Below, one piece after another: positions 9,057 through 16,969 of a DNA stretch of 19,779 bases. This stretch comes from Pseudozyma flocculosa PF-1 (lineage: Eukaryota; Basidiomycota; Ustilaginomycetes; Ustilaginales; Ustilaginaceae), in the NCBI RefSeq assembly GCF_000417875.1, contig NW_006920872.1, forward strand, positions 984,176 to 1,003,954, written 5' to 3'. Position 1 is the stretch's first letter. Every line of letters starts with the position of its first letter. A program made the position numbers and the translations under genes. The notes under the pieces were generated by a model. It made no database searches, was not told the DNA's origin, and saw only the letters and a list, made by a program, of their open reading frames with translations.

Positions 9057-9724
9057 GGCGGGTGGTGGTGGCCAGCGGGAGGATGCGGTGGAGCCAGAGT
9101 AGTGGTGGTGGTGGCGTGAGGGATGGAGCGCGGAGCCAAGAGAAAGAGAGCGAGCAGGCAGACTAGGGTCCACGCCAAGGTGCCAGAGAAAGAGGCGAGC
9201 GGCATCGTGCCGAGTCTTCTCCACATCCTCGTCGCCGGGCCCCGCCCCGCCCACAGCCTCTCTCACCCCAACAATCGAGGCCTTCGGACGCGCTCTGGTT
9301 TTCACGCTCTCTCCTCATCTCCCCTCCTCTTCCCCCCTTCCCCCTTCCCCCTTCCCGTACGCCATGGCTGACTGCTCGTTCTCTAGCCATGGCCACCACA
9401 GCTCCGCCGTTAATCCCCGTCTTGTTAACGGCGCCCATTCCCACGACACAAACAGTCAAAGAGAGACACGGCGCCCGCACCGCCCCTTCGATGCTTGCAA
9501 GGCAATAGGGTGAGACGGTGCACTGCACCCGCTGCGCCGCAATCGATCCTGGTGCAAAACACGAACCGGGGTTTCATTCGGACCGTCGTCGAGCTACGGC
9601 AGCATCATATCAAGCCCCGAACGATGCGCAGTGAGGTGATCGCCCGCTGCTAGCATCGTCGACGGCCGCGGTCGCCTGCTCCGTCATATACGTCTATTCG
9701 CTCCGGGTACCACTGGAGAGGTGC
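9057..9724. other. SFT2 promoter / ATP14 3' spacer
   Basis: 668 nt between the SFT2 start and the ATP14 stop, both on the minus strand. It must contain the ATP14 3' end and the SFT2 promoter and leader. Just past the ATP14 stop the minus strand has an A/T-richer GAATAGACGTATATG stretch (about 9683-9697) that could serve in 3'-end formation. Closer to SFT2 lies a strongly strand-biased polypurine tract (9332-9356). No gene is supported. Confidence 0.6.
9332..9356 (-). promoter_or_regulatory. Polypurine tract with G-quadruplex pattern upstream of SFT2
   Basis: On the minus strand the tract reads as G-runs of 3, 5, 5 and 6 separated by AA, fitting the canonical G3+N1-7 quadruplex pattern. On the + strand it is a C-rich mirror with TT spacers. 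It lies about 276-300 nt upstream of the SFT2 ATG on the same strand that is transcribed as mRNA sense, so it could fold in promoter DNA or in a long leader RNA. The sequence pattern is certain; a function is inferred. Confidence 0.5.
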
Positions 9725-11185
9725 TTAGTGGTGGGCAGCCTCGACCTTGATGTCGGCGGCGGCCTCGGCAAGGTAGGCGTTGACGTCGCCGCCCTCGGTC
9801 AGCTCAGAGCTCGACGACTCCTTGACAGCCTCGGCGAGGTCAGGCTCGGCAGCGGCGTACGCCTCGAGCTGCGACGACAGCTCGCCCGACGAGGGCACCG
9901 CGGGCGCCTTGGGCGGCTGCGGGGCGTGGAAGTCACGGACCTGGCCCTTGTGCGCGTCGGCAGCCTGGGCGCGTGCAACAATCGCAGGATAGGACAAGGA
10001 GAGAGGGAGGTGCAAGGCGCGTCAATAAGCAGGCTCCGAGTCGGAGGATGGCAGTTTGCAAATGCCGGCCGTCGTCGTTTGTGACAGCCTTCCTCATCCG
10101 CTCTGCAATGACACTGCCGGCGAAGGCTCCGGCCGCTTGCCCAATGGCGCATGCAGCCCAATCGTCTCGAGGGGACGAGGCCTGGCGCTGCTGACTCGTG
10201 GCCTCGCAGGCGACCAGCGTCGCCCTTTGGCGGCAGTTCGTGCGTCGAGACCCCCGGCAGTGTGCCATCGCATGGGCGAGCGACCTGCGTGCAAGGGACG
10301 GCTCCCCGCATCGAAGTCCAACGCCGAAGGCACCTCCAATCCACGAATGCGAAGAGAATGTCGAGCTCCGCACGTTGCCTTCCGAGGTCTCCTCGATCCA
10401 TAAGCGCCCGCATGCGAGGCCTGCCTCGACCGGACAGAGGTGCCTGAGAAGCGAGAGAGATGTGACCATCGTCAGAAATACTCACCTTGGCCGGGGCCTT
10501 GTACGACTTGAGCTCGCGGAGGTAGAGGTCCTGGATGTGGTCTGAGCGAGCGAGAGCAGCAAATACGGGCAGAAGGGATTGGTTGGCTGTCAGCGCACTG
10601 TCGCGCATTCGCCAGTCGGCACACAGGTCTTGCGAGAGGGCTTGCGGGTGCCTGCAGGAGCGGCCTTCGCGATGCTTTCGACCGGTGCGGCGAATCCTTG
10701 GAAGACGAGGCGCAGGTCGCTTTGAAGCTCACCCTTGGCAACAACCGACGAGCTGGAGATGGCGCGAACCTGCTGTCGGGAAGCCGAGCGAGCCTGTAGA
10801 GGTCGGATGAAGCAAAGAGCGAGGCGGAGTCGCAAGGAAGACGAGAGGACAAGGCAAGTGGCGCGGGGACAGAAGCTGGTCAGCAGACGTTTCCTGGTGA
10901 TGGTTGCTGCGAATCGATTCGCGCGGTCCGTGCCGGGCCGGGCCTCCTCTGCCGGCAGGGAGAGAGAGCAATCCTACTGCCGCCCGGTGGCAAAGCGATG
11001 CGGCTTCCACCAGGCGACTGGGATGCCTTCAAGCGGTACGAGTCCTACGGCCGATGGTCGGAAGCTTGCCGGCCGACCAGCAAAGGAGCGTCCGAGATGG
11101 GCGATGAAGACGAGGGGCCGAGATCGACCGGTAGGATACGTACGGCGCCGAGGACGTTGCGGGCGACGAAGGTGGTGAAGGCCAT
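9725..11185 (-). CDS. ATP14: Mitochondrial F1Fo ATP synthase subunit h
   Basis: Subunit h (the fungal counterpart of F6) is part of the peripheral stalk of mitochondrial ATP synthase. In transcript order the exons are 11185-11144, 10793-10733, 10541-10486 and 9964-9725, with GT-AG introns of 350, 191 and 521 nt and phases 0, 1 and 0. They yield 132 aa. Residues 1-34 are Arg/Ser/Ala-rich with no acidic residue, a typical presequence. The mature region then begins DHIQDLYLRELK, closely resembling the mature start of yeast subunit h, followed by a Pro-rich FHAPQPPKAPAVP segment and an acidic, Ala/Glu-rich C-terminal half. Length and acidity fit the family (yeast precursor 124 aa). The start has A at -3 and G at +4. 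The gene is divergent from INH1. Exon 2 could use any of three in-frame CAG acceptors. Confidence 0.93.
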
Positions 11186-11986
11186 TGTGAAACAGACGAG
11201 TGTGCGTGGGGGCGGGCGGAGGTGGAGCGTGAGGGATGGGTGATGGTGATGGACCTCGAAATCGCGATGGCGAGCAGAGGCCTTCTCGACGTTGGCGCCC
11301 TCCTGCCCGCCCGGCCGGCTGGCGGCGGGCGGCGGGCGCAGGCGGCAGCGTCCGGGCAGCGCGGGCCCCAGCCAAGCCAGGTGGCCACACACAAGCAAGC
11401 AGCAGCAGTGCGCGGGCGGGGAGCCGGGGCCCACCTAACAGAACAAATTCTTCTGGCCCAGTTCAAAGGCCTTGGCGGGCCAGGCGGCTTGAATTCAAAG
11501 TGGTCCTCGATTGGATTCAATTGCGGGCACGCCTCTGGCTGGCGTGCCTGCCTTCGTTTTCAAGTCGACCCCGACCTGATCACACCAACGACGCAGCCGA
11601 CCGCGCCCGCCCCAGGCCGCATCGGATCCGAGCCTTGCCGGCTCGGCTTTTCGGGAGTTGGCGAGCGAACGACGAGCGCGGCTCAGCACGAGCATGGGCA
11701 GCCCGGGTGGCCTCAGCTGCGCGCCCGTCGCTCCAGACCGGCTGCCCGATGACGTCCGTGCACCCTGCCCCATAGCCGCGCCTGACCCACAGACGATCGA
11801 CCTGCCGCCCGGTCTGGCCCCCCTCTCTCGCCGTCGCCGCCGGAAGTGGTCTGGCTGCCCAAAGCCAACCTACCCTCTTCGGTCTCGTCCATAGCCCCTC
11901 TTCACTACCACCACCATCCGTCCCGACCTTCGATCTTCATCTGCAACTCACACCCCAACGCAAGCCAACCCGACCCAACGTCCAGC
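11186..11986. promoter_or_regulatory. Shared divergent promoter region, ATP14 / INH1
   Basis: 801 nt separating the ATG codons of two head-to-head mitochondrial ATP synthase genes. It contains an A/T-richer island around 11440-11525 within otherwise GC-rich DNA, with the perfect palindrome TTGAATTCAA (11489-11498) and ATTGG (11510-11514, a CCAAT box on the minus strand). The INH1-proximal 130 nt are pyrimidine- and CACC-rich, a typical leader. On the ATP14 side the minus strand carries no ATG for more than 400 nt. CCAAT boxes bind the HAP/NF-Y complex, which controls respiratory genes in yeasts; a role here is inferred. Confidence 0.55.
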
Positions 11987-12510
11987 ATGTCTCTCCTCCG
12001 CACCGCCACGCTTTCCCTCTCGCGAGCCGGCGCCCGCTCCGCGGCGCCCTCGACGTTTGTCATGGCCACGCGCGGCTACGCCGACGGCCCCACCCCCACC
12101 GCCGGATCCACCGCCAGCGCCAAGGGCTTCAAGGAGAGGGAGCAGTCCCAGGAGGCCCAGTACGTCCGCAAGGCCGAGCAGGAGAAGCTCGCAAAGCGTG
12201 AGTATAGTACATCACATCCGCCACCGCTGCACGCGACGGTGACCACTGTGCGTTGTTGCGCTGCGGATCGAGGCTCACCTTGCCGTCGACACGCTGCCAT
12301 TCGACCCTGCCCCGCTCACCTCCCCTTCACTGAACAGTGCGAGAGTCGATCAAGAAGCAGAGGGAGCACCTCGACGAGGTACGTAGTCGCACCGAGGGCT
12401 TTCCCTCAATACCGCCCCCCTCTCGAGTCGTTCGCTGACATCCCTTGCGCCTCGCCCCTTTCTGCCATCGACAGGTCGAGAAGAACATCGAGAACCTCAA
12501 CAAGCAGTAA
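11987..12510 (+). CDS. INH1: Mitochondrial F1-ATPase inhibitor (IF1 family)
   Basis: Small matrix protein that inserts its helix into the catalytic interface of F1 and blocks ATP hydrolysis when the proton gradient collapses. Exons are 11987-12197, 12338-12378 and 12475-12510, with GT-AG introns of 140 and 96 nt, giving 95 aa. Residues 1-30 form an Arg/Ser/Ala-rich presequence ending ATRGYA. The inhibitory segment FKEREQSQEAQYVRKAEQEKL lies at 48-68 and the C-terminal coiled coil is LRESIKKQREHLDEVEKNIENL (71-92), matching the yeast Inh1/Stf1 architecture. Intron 1 splits the Leu71 codon and intron 2 is in phase 0, so both junctions preserve the heptads. The histidine cluster that gives animal IF1 pH-dependent oligomerisation is absent, as usual in fungi. 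The start has A at -3 and is the first ATG for over 200 nt. Confidence 0.94.
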
Positions 12511-12764
12511 ACAGCCGGCAGCCGTGGCAAAGGCCCCAAGGCGCGCCACCTCGTCCGGTTGAGAGCCTGTGTGGCTCGGATCGATAATCAAACCACTCTC
12601 TGACCCCGTGTCTGTCCGTCTGGCCCGTCGAGGGGCCTCTCCGCGTGCTGTCTGAGTGTGCGATGGCGCCAGCGTGGTGTCGGGACCACATGTTGATAAC
12701 GAGACAGGCTGGCCAGCATGGATGCTATGAGGATGAGGTGAAGGCGCCGGGACGGCCCACTCTA

Positions 12765-15506
12765 TTAAAGACGCTGTTCGTGGGTGAGGTCCTCCCAGCT
12801 CGGCTGGTCCTCGAAGCTCCCTGATCCTGCATCTGCTTCCGCAAAGGTGGCCTCTTGCGGCTGGTGCTCGTCGTCGCCGCCGCCGCCCTGCTCCTCCTCT
12901 TCCACCTGCTCGACCCGGGCCTCCTCTGCCGTGATCTCGCCGCGCTGCAGCTTGAGCTCCCGCACCCTCTCTTCGGCATCGACGACCAGGCCCTTGGCCT
13001 CGACGTACTCGGCATAGCCTCGAAGCGCCTCGACGTTGGGGCTGTCGACGTTGCCCGCTCCGCCGCCGCCGCTGCCCGAGATGCGCGAGGCGGCCGACTC
13101 GCTAATCTTTGCGTTGCGCAGCGTCTGCACGCTCCCGACGACGAGCAGGCAGCTCTGGGCGCGCGTCAGCGCCACATTGAGCCGCCGCCCGTCGGCGAGG
13201 AAGCCGACGTAGCCCGCCGGGTTGGTGCGCACCGTGGAAAAGAGGATGACGCGCTTCTCGCGCCCCTCAAAGCCGTCGACGGTGTGGATGTCGACGTCGC
13301 CCAGCTCGCTGGCGCGGCCGACGTTGCCCTTGAGCAGCGCCACGGCCCTCCTCCGCTGCGGCGACGCCTCGACCTGGAGCATCTTTTCCAGCAGGATCTG
13401 CTGGCCCAGGTACGGCGTCACGATGCCAATGTCCGAGCCCCGCAGCGACGGGTTGCGCGCCAGCAGGTCGACCAGGATCTCGAGCAGCAGCCGAGACTCG
13501 GAGTGGTTCTGCAGCGAATGGTTGTCCGCCTTGGACTCGTGGCCGGTGTGGTGGACGAAGCCCAGGTACCGGGCAGCCACCTCGTCCCGCCCCGACCCCT
13601 TGCCGGCATCGGCAGCACCGACAGCGTCGCGATGGCACGGCAAGAACGTCGACTGGACCGGCTCGATGGCGTGGGTGCTCTCGCCGCTCGCCAACGCACC
13701 GCCGTAGAAGGTCGCCACGGGGTAGTCTGCGATCGAGGGGTGCATGCGGAACTGCACATCGAGCATCGTCGAGCTGACAGGCTTGCGCTTCTCGCGGTTC
13801 TCGATCAGGCGCTCAAACAGGCTGCGCGACAGGCCCGCCTCCTTGGCGTCGGCGCTCGTCACGACGGGCGGCAGCTGCTTGTGGTCGCCAATGATGGACA
13901 GGTGCCGGCAGCCCTTCATCAGCGGCACCAGCGAGATGGGCTCCGTCGCCATCGAGCCCTCGTCGAAAAACACCACGGGGAAGTCGATGGTATCGAGCTC
14001 GGGCGAGCCCGCGGCAATGGCCGAGCCGCAGATGACGTCGGCGCCGTTGAGGATCTGGCCGCGTATGGTGGACCGGAGGAAGTAGTAGGTGCGCTTGAGC
14101 TTGCCGAGCTGCTGTTCGGGCGTCTCGCCAGAGGTGGGCAGGGCGCCGGCCGTGGCATCCGCCAGAGCGTCCCAGCCGTCCAGGTCGCTCACGTCGCCGG
14201 CCGCATCGCGAGAGCGGTTGGCGGCGTCGAGGGCGCCCTTCTGCCTCTCGAGCGCGTCCATGCGGCGCTTCATGTCGTCGAGCCGCGCCTTGAGCGGATG
14301 GCGGATGAAGTAGGCGTCGAGCGTGGCGTTGGCGATGCTGGTGCGCGCCCGCGACGACGGGCCGACGCGGACCACCTTGAGGCCGGCGCGGATGCACCCC
14401 TCGGCCAGGTTGTCGACGGCGACGTTGGTGTGCGCCGCCAGCAGGATCGGGTGCGGCACCTGGAACTCGTGCTTGAGCAGCTTGATGGCCTGGACAATGG
14501 TCCGCGTCTTGCCGGTGCCCGGGGGGCCCTGGACGAGGCTGATCCGCTCCTTGAGCATGGTGGCGATCGCCTTGGTCTGCGACGCGTTGAGGCCGAGGTC
14601 CGGGTCGCCGTCGATGACGAGCGGATCGCTGCGCGAGTACCGGTCGTACCAGCTCTGGATCCGCGCATCCTCCCAGAAGGCCCCGCGCGTCGTCCGGTCG
14701 CCGGGAGGGTCGACGCCCAGGATGAGGTCGTTGAGGCGCGTGCCGGACAGGATGTTCTGGTACTTGGTGCCCCCGCGGCTCTCGACGAACTCGACGTCGT
14801 GGTCGATGGCCTCCATGGCCGCCTGCATCCGCTCGTAGGTGAGGTCGTTGTAGCCGTGGTCGAGCCGCCAGGAAGGGCAGCCCACCAGGTCCGTCTTCTC
14901 AAGCTCCTCGTCGAACTTGAGACGCAGGTAGGTCTTTTGCTTGTCGACAATCTCGGCCTCGATCCGATGCTCGTCCCACGCCAGCTCGGCCATCGCAGCT
15001 GCCGCGTCGACGGTTTCGGCGGCGTCGGCCGACATAGACGCAGACGCATCATCGGCGGACTCGACGTCTCCGGCCGCTTGCGAGGCCAGCGCGGAAGGGA
15101 CAATCGTCACCTTGTCCCCGATCTTGAAGTGGCTGCGCGGGAGCTCCTGCGCCCCGGACAGCTTAAAGACGGCCACGCGCTTGCCAAAGTGGCGGCGGCT
15201 GTCGTCCTGCCAGTACGCCTGCAGGCCGTCGAAGGCCAACCCATCCTCGATGAGCCTGTCGACGGGGCTCTTGAGGCGCTCGCGGATCTCCTGCATCTCG
15301 CGGGCCCGCTCGAGGTCGAGGATGTCGAGCCACCTTTGACGGTAAGCGGCAGCCTCGGCGCGGATCCCTGCGCGCTCCCCTTTCCGAGCTTCGAGGCGCA
15401 GCCGCTCGAGCGCAATGTCCCGTGCCGAGAGGCCCTGCTTGCGCAGCGCCTTTTCGCGCCAGCGGATCGCCTTTTCCGTCATCTTTCCCTCGTCACCCAC
15501 GAGCAT
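12765..15506 (-). CDS. SF1B UPF1-like helicase, IGHMBP2/Hcs1 type
   Basis: ATP-dependent 5'-3' DNA/RNA helicase of the UPF1-like group. Layout and motifs are closest to SMUBP-2/IGHMBP2 and yeast Hcs1, although the R3H and AN1 zinc-finger modules of IGHMBP2 are absent. Counting from the ATG at 15506 (913 aa): Walker A GPPGTGKT 327-334, motif Ia AAHTNVAVDNL 357-367, motif II DEGS 515-518, motif III GDHKQLPPV 541-549, motif IV QFRMHPSIADYP 585-596, motif V TVDGFEGRE 742-750 and motif VI RLNVALTRA 775-783. An N-terminal helical region and a probable 1B insertion precede the core, and an acidic tail lies near 860-890. No intron is seen. The start is uncertain: this is the first in-frame ATG (G at -3), but the frame continues upstream without stop or ATG to 16241. 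It converges on INH1, with 254 nt between stops, and ends in tandem stops TAA TAG. Confidence 0.92.
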   Translation of the reverse strand: MLVGDEGKMTEKAIRWREKALRKQGLSARDIALERLRLEARKGERAGIRAEAAAYRQRWLDILDLERAREMQEIRERLKSPVDRLIEDGLAFDGLQAYWQDDSRRHFGKRVAVFKLSGAQELPRSHFKIGDKVTIVPSALASQAAGDVESADDASASMSADAAETVDAAAAMAELAWDEHRIEAEIVDKQKTYLRLKFDEELEKTDLVGCPSWRLDHGYNDLTYERMQAAMEAIDHDVEFVESRGGTKYQNILSGTRLNDLILGVDPPGDRTTRGAFWEDARIQSWYDRYSRSDPLVIDGDPDLGLNASQTKAIATMLKERISLVQGPPGTGKTRTIVQAIKLLKHEFQVPHPILLAAHTNVAVDNLAEGCIRAGLKVVRVGPSSRARTSIANATLDAYFIRHPLKARLDDMKRRMDALERQKGALDAANRSRDAAGDVSDLDGWDALADATAGALPTSGETPEQQLGKLKRTYYFLRSTIRGQILNGADVICGSAIAAGSPELDTIDFPVVFFDEGSMATEPISLVPLMKGCRHLSIIGDHKQLPPVVTSADAKEAGLSRSLFERLIENREKRKPVSSTMLDVQFRMHPSIADYPVATFYGGALASGESTHAIEPVQSTFLPCHRDAVGAADAGKGSGRDEVAARYLGFVHHTGHESKADNHSLQNHSESRLLLEILVDLLARNPSLRGSDIGIVTPYLGQQILLEKMLQVEASPQRRRAVALLKGNVGRASELGDVDIHTVDGFEGREKRVILFSTVRTNPAGYVGFLADGRRLNVALTRAQSCLLVVGSVQTLRNAKISESAASRISGSGGGGAGNVDSPNVEALRGYAEYVEAKGLVVDAEERVRELKLQRGEITAEEARVEQVEEEEQGGGGDDEHQPQEATFAEADAGSGSFEDQPSWEDLTHEQRL

Positions 15507-16241
15507 CGCTGCGGACGGCTTCCTTCTCTGGGCGGGCCACTTGCTGTCGCTCGTGGTGGAAGAGGATCCGCCGGTAGCCAGCGATGTCCTGAGAAGAGAA
15601 GAGCGTCTCTGCCGCCAGTCGAAGCGATCGGGTCGGGCGATGTAGGCGTCGCGGAAGAGGTCCTCGGGCTTGGGCGTGACAAAGGGCCAAGATCGGTCGC
15701 CACGAGGAGAGAGGAGATCCAGTCTCGACCTCGGATCGACAGAGGTCCACGGCAGCTCGTCACCGTGGCGGCGATCGCGACCCTCGACCACGTCCCGAAA
15801 CAGGCCGGGCAGCTCCTGCGGCTTTCCATCCCGCGTCTGTTCAGACTTGCGCGGGCCGTATAGGCCGCCGGGGTGGTGTGCGGTGAAGGGTGTCTTGCTG
15901 CGCGGATACCGGTCGAGGAGCCCCTGCGTATCGTCGGTCTCGTCTCTCCGAGGCTCGACTTGCCGCCCAGGGTTGCGGGAGCTCGAGTGTGCGCCTCTCG
16001 CCTGAGCTGCGGGCGGCCGCGCCGCATCGAGGGTGATCCGAGAAGGCCCTGCGTGGCACAGCCGTTCCTGACCGGCGATGCGCAGCGAGGCAGGCCGGGA
16101 GGCTGCGAGCGCGCCGAAGGACGCCGCAGCGTAGCGCGAGCACGCCTCCGTCGTCCTGGACGCTACCGGTGAGGTCGAGACCGCATCTCGGAACGGTGAG
16201 AGGTGAAAGGAGCGGATGGTGGGCGAAGACGACTGCGAAGC
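15507..16241 (-). other. ATG-less open extension of the helicase frame
   Basis: 245 codons contiguous and in frame with the helicase, open up to a TAG at 16242-16244, with no ATG. The distal part translates to an Arg/Ser/Ala-rich, acid-poor sequence (for example RSFHLSPFRDAV and SFGALAASRPASLRIAG) resembling a mitochondrial presequence. The proximal part includes protein-like stretches such as HHPGGLYGPRK and ELPGLFRDVVEGRD with C/G-rich third positions. It may be coding through an unseen 5' exon, or via a non-AUG start, or it may be a leader that is open by chance. ATGs on this strand at 16186, 16027 and 15829 are all in another frame. Confidence 0.45.
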
Positions 16242-16244
16242 CTA

Positions 16245-16969
16245 GAGGACTCGCCGGGATGCTGGGTGTCGGAGAGCGGCGGTGGTGGTGGTCGGCGCGG
16301 TTCGGCGGCAGCAATAGCGGCCGGGCGATGTCGGATGTCGGCCGGCGGTCTGGGTATGGGCCGGAAGCGTAGTCTCGTTCTGGATCTTTGCCGGGACCGG
16401 TGCAGTCACAAACGAGCGTGTGGGAGACGGGGCGATGCTTGGGGTGCAGAGAGAGGCGGCGCTGAGAGGGAAGAGGTGGTGGTGGTGGTTGTGGCAGAGG
16501 ACGGGGGCCGACGCTGCGCAGCCAACTGTGGCGCAGAGGCCCTTGCGGCTGCTCGTCGAGAGGAGAGGTGGGGGTCCGAGCCCTTCGCGTGAGTGCGCCC
16601 ACCGGGCCGCGCCTGCGAAGAAAATGACAAAGTCCAATTTCGGTCCAAGGGTCCCCCCGCCCGCCTGGCCACGCGCCCGCCCGCCTCGCCCCTGCTGGCC
16701 CGCCGCATCCGTTGACCTGGCTGCTCGCAGCGCAGCGCAAACGAAGGCTTCGATGTACGCTTCACACGATGTTCGATATCGACACACGCACTCGTCGACG
16801 GCGACACTGGCAAGCTTCGCACTCGGCACCCGGGCAGCGTGCGCTCCTAGCTGCTGATGAATGTGGTCATGGTGAGACGGAGCAGCACGGGTATAGTTGG
16901 TTGTTAGATAGAACACAGAGAGCCGGCCTGGCGGACGTGGCAGGGGGGCAGACCAGCGAGCGAGCGCGC
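16245..16969. other. Helicase promoter / PSD 3' spacer
   Basis: 725 nt with no supported gene. The minus strand from about 16190 to 16700 has no ATG and is rich in CACC and CTC steps, so it looks like promoter and leader of the helicase. An A-rich island with a CCAAT pentamer (CAAAGTCCAATTTCGG, about 16629-16644) stands out. Next to the PSD stop, 16885-16916 is A/T-richer and may be the PSD 3'-end signal region. Confidence 0.55.

Noticed and set aside
12855..15863. A 1002-codon open frame on the + strand opposite the helicase gene
   Set aside because: It is the exact antisense of a strongly supported helicase. In GC-rich genes the complementary frame tends to lack stops, and its translation is Arg/Leu/Val/Asp-rich without motifs.
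15479..16027. A 182-codon minus-strand ATG-started frame overlapping the helicase 5' region
   Set aside because: It has a presequence-like start and was considered as exon 1 of the helicase. No strong GT donor and acceptor pair converts its frame to the helicase frame; the best pair tried (about 73 nt) gives the wrong phase.
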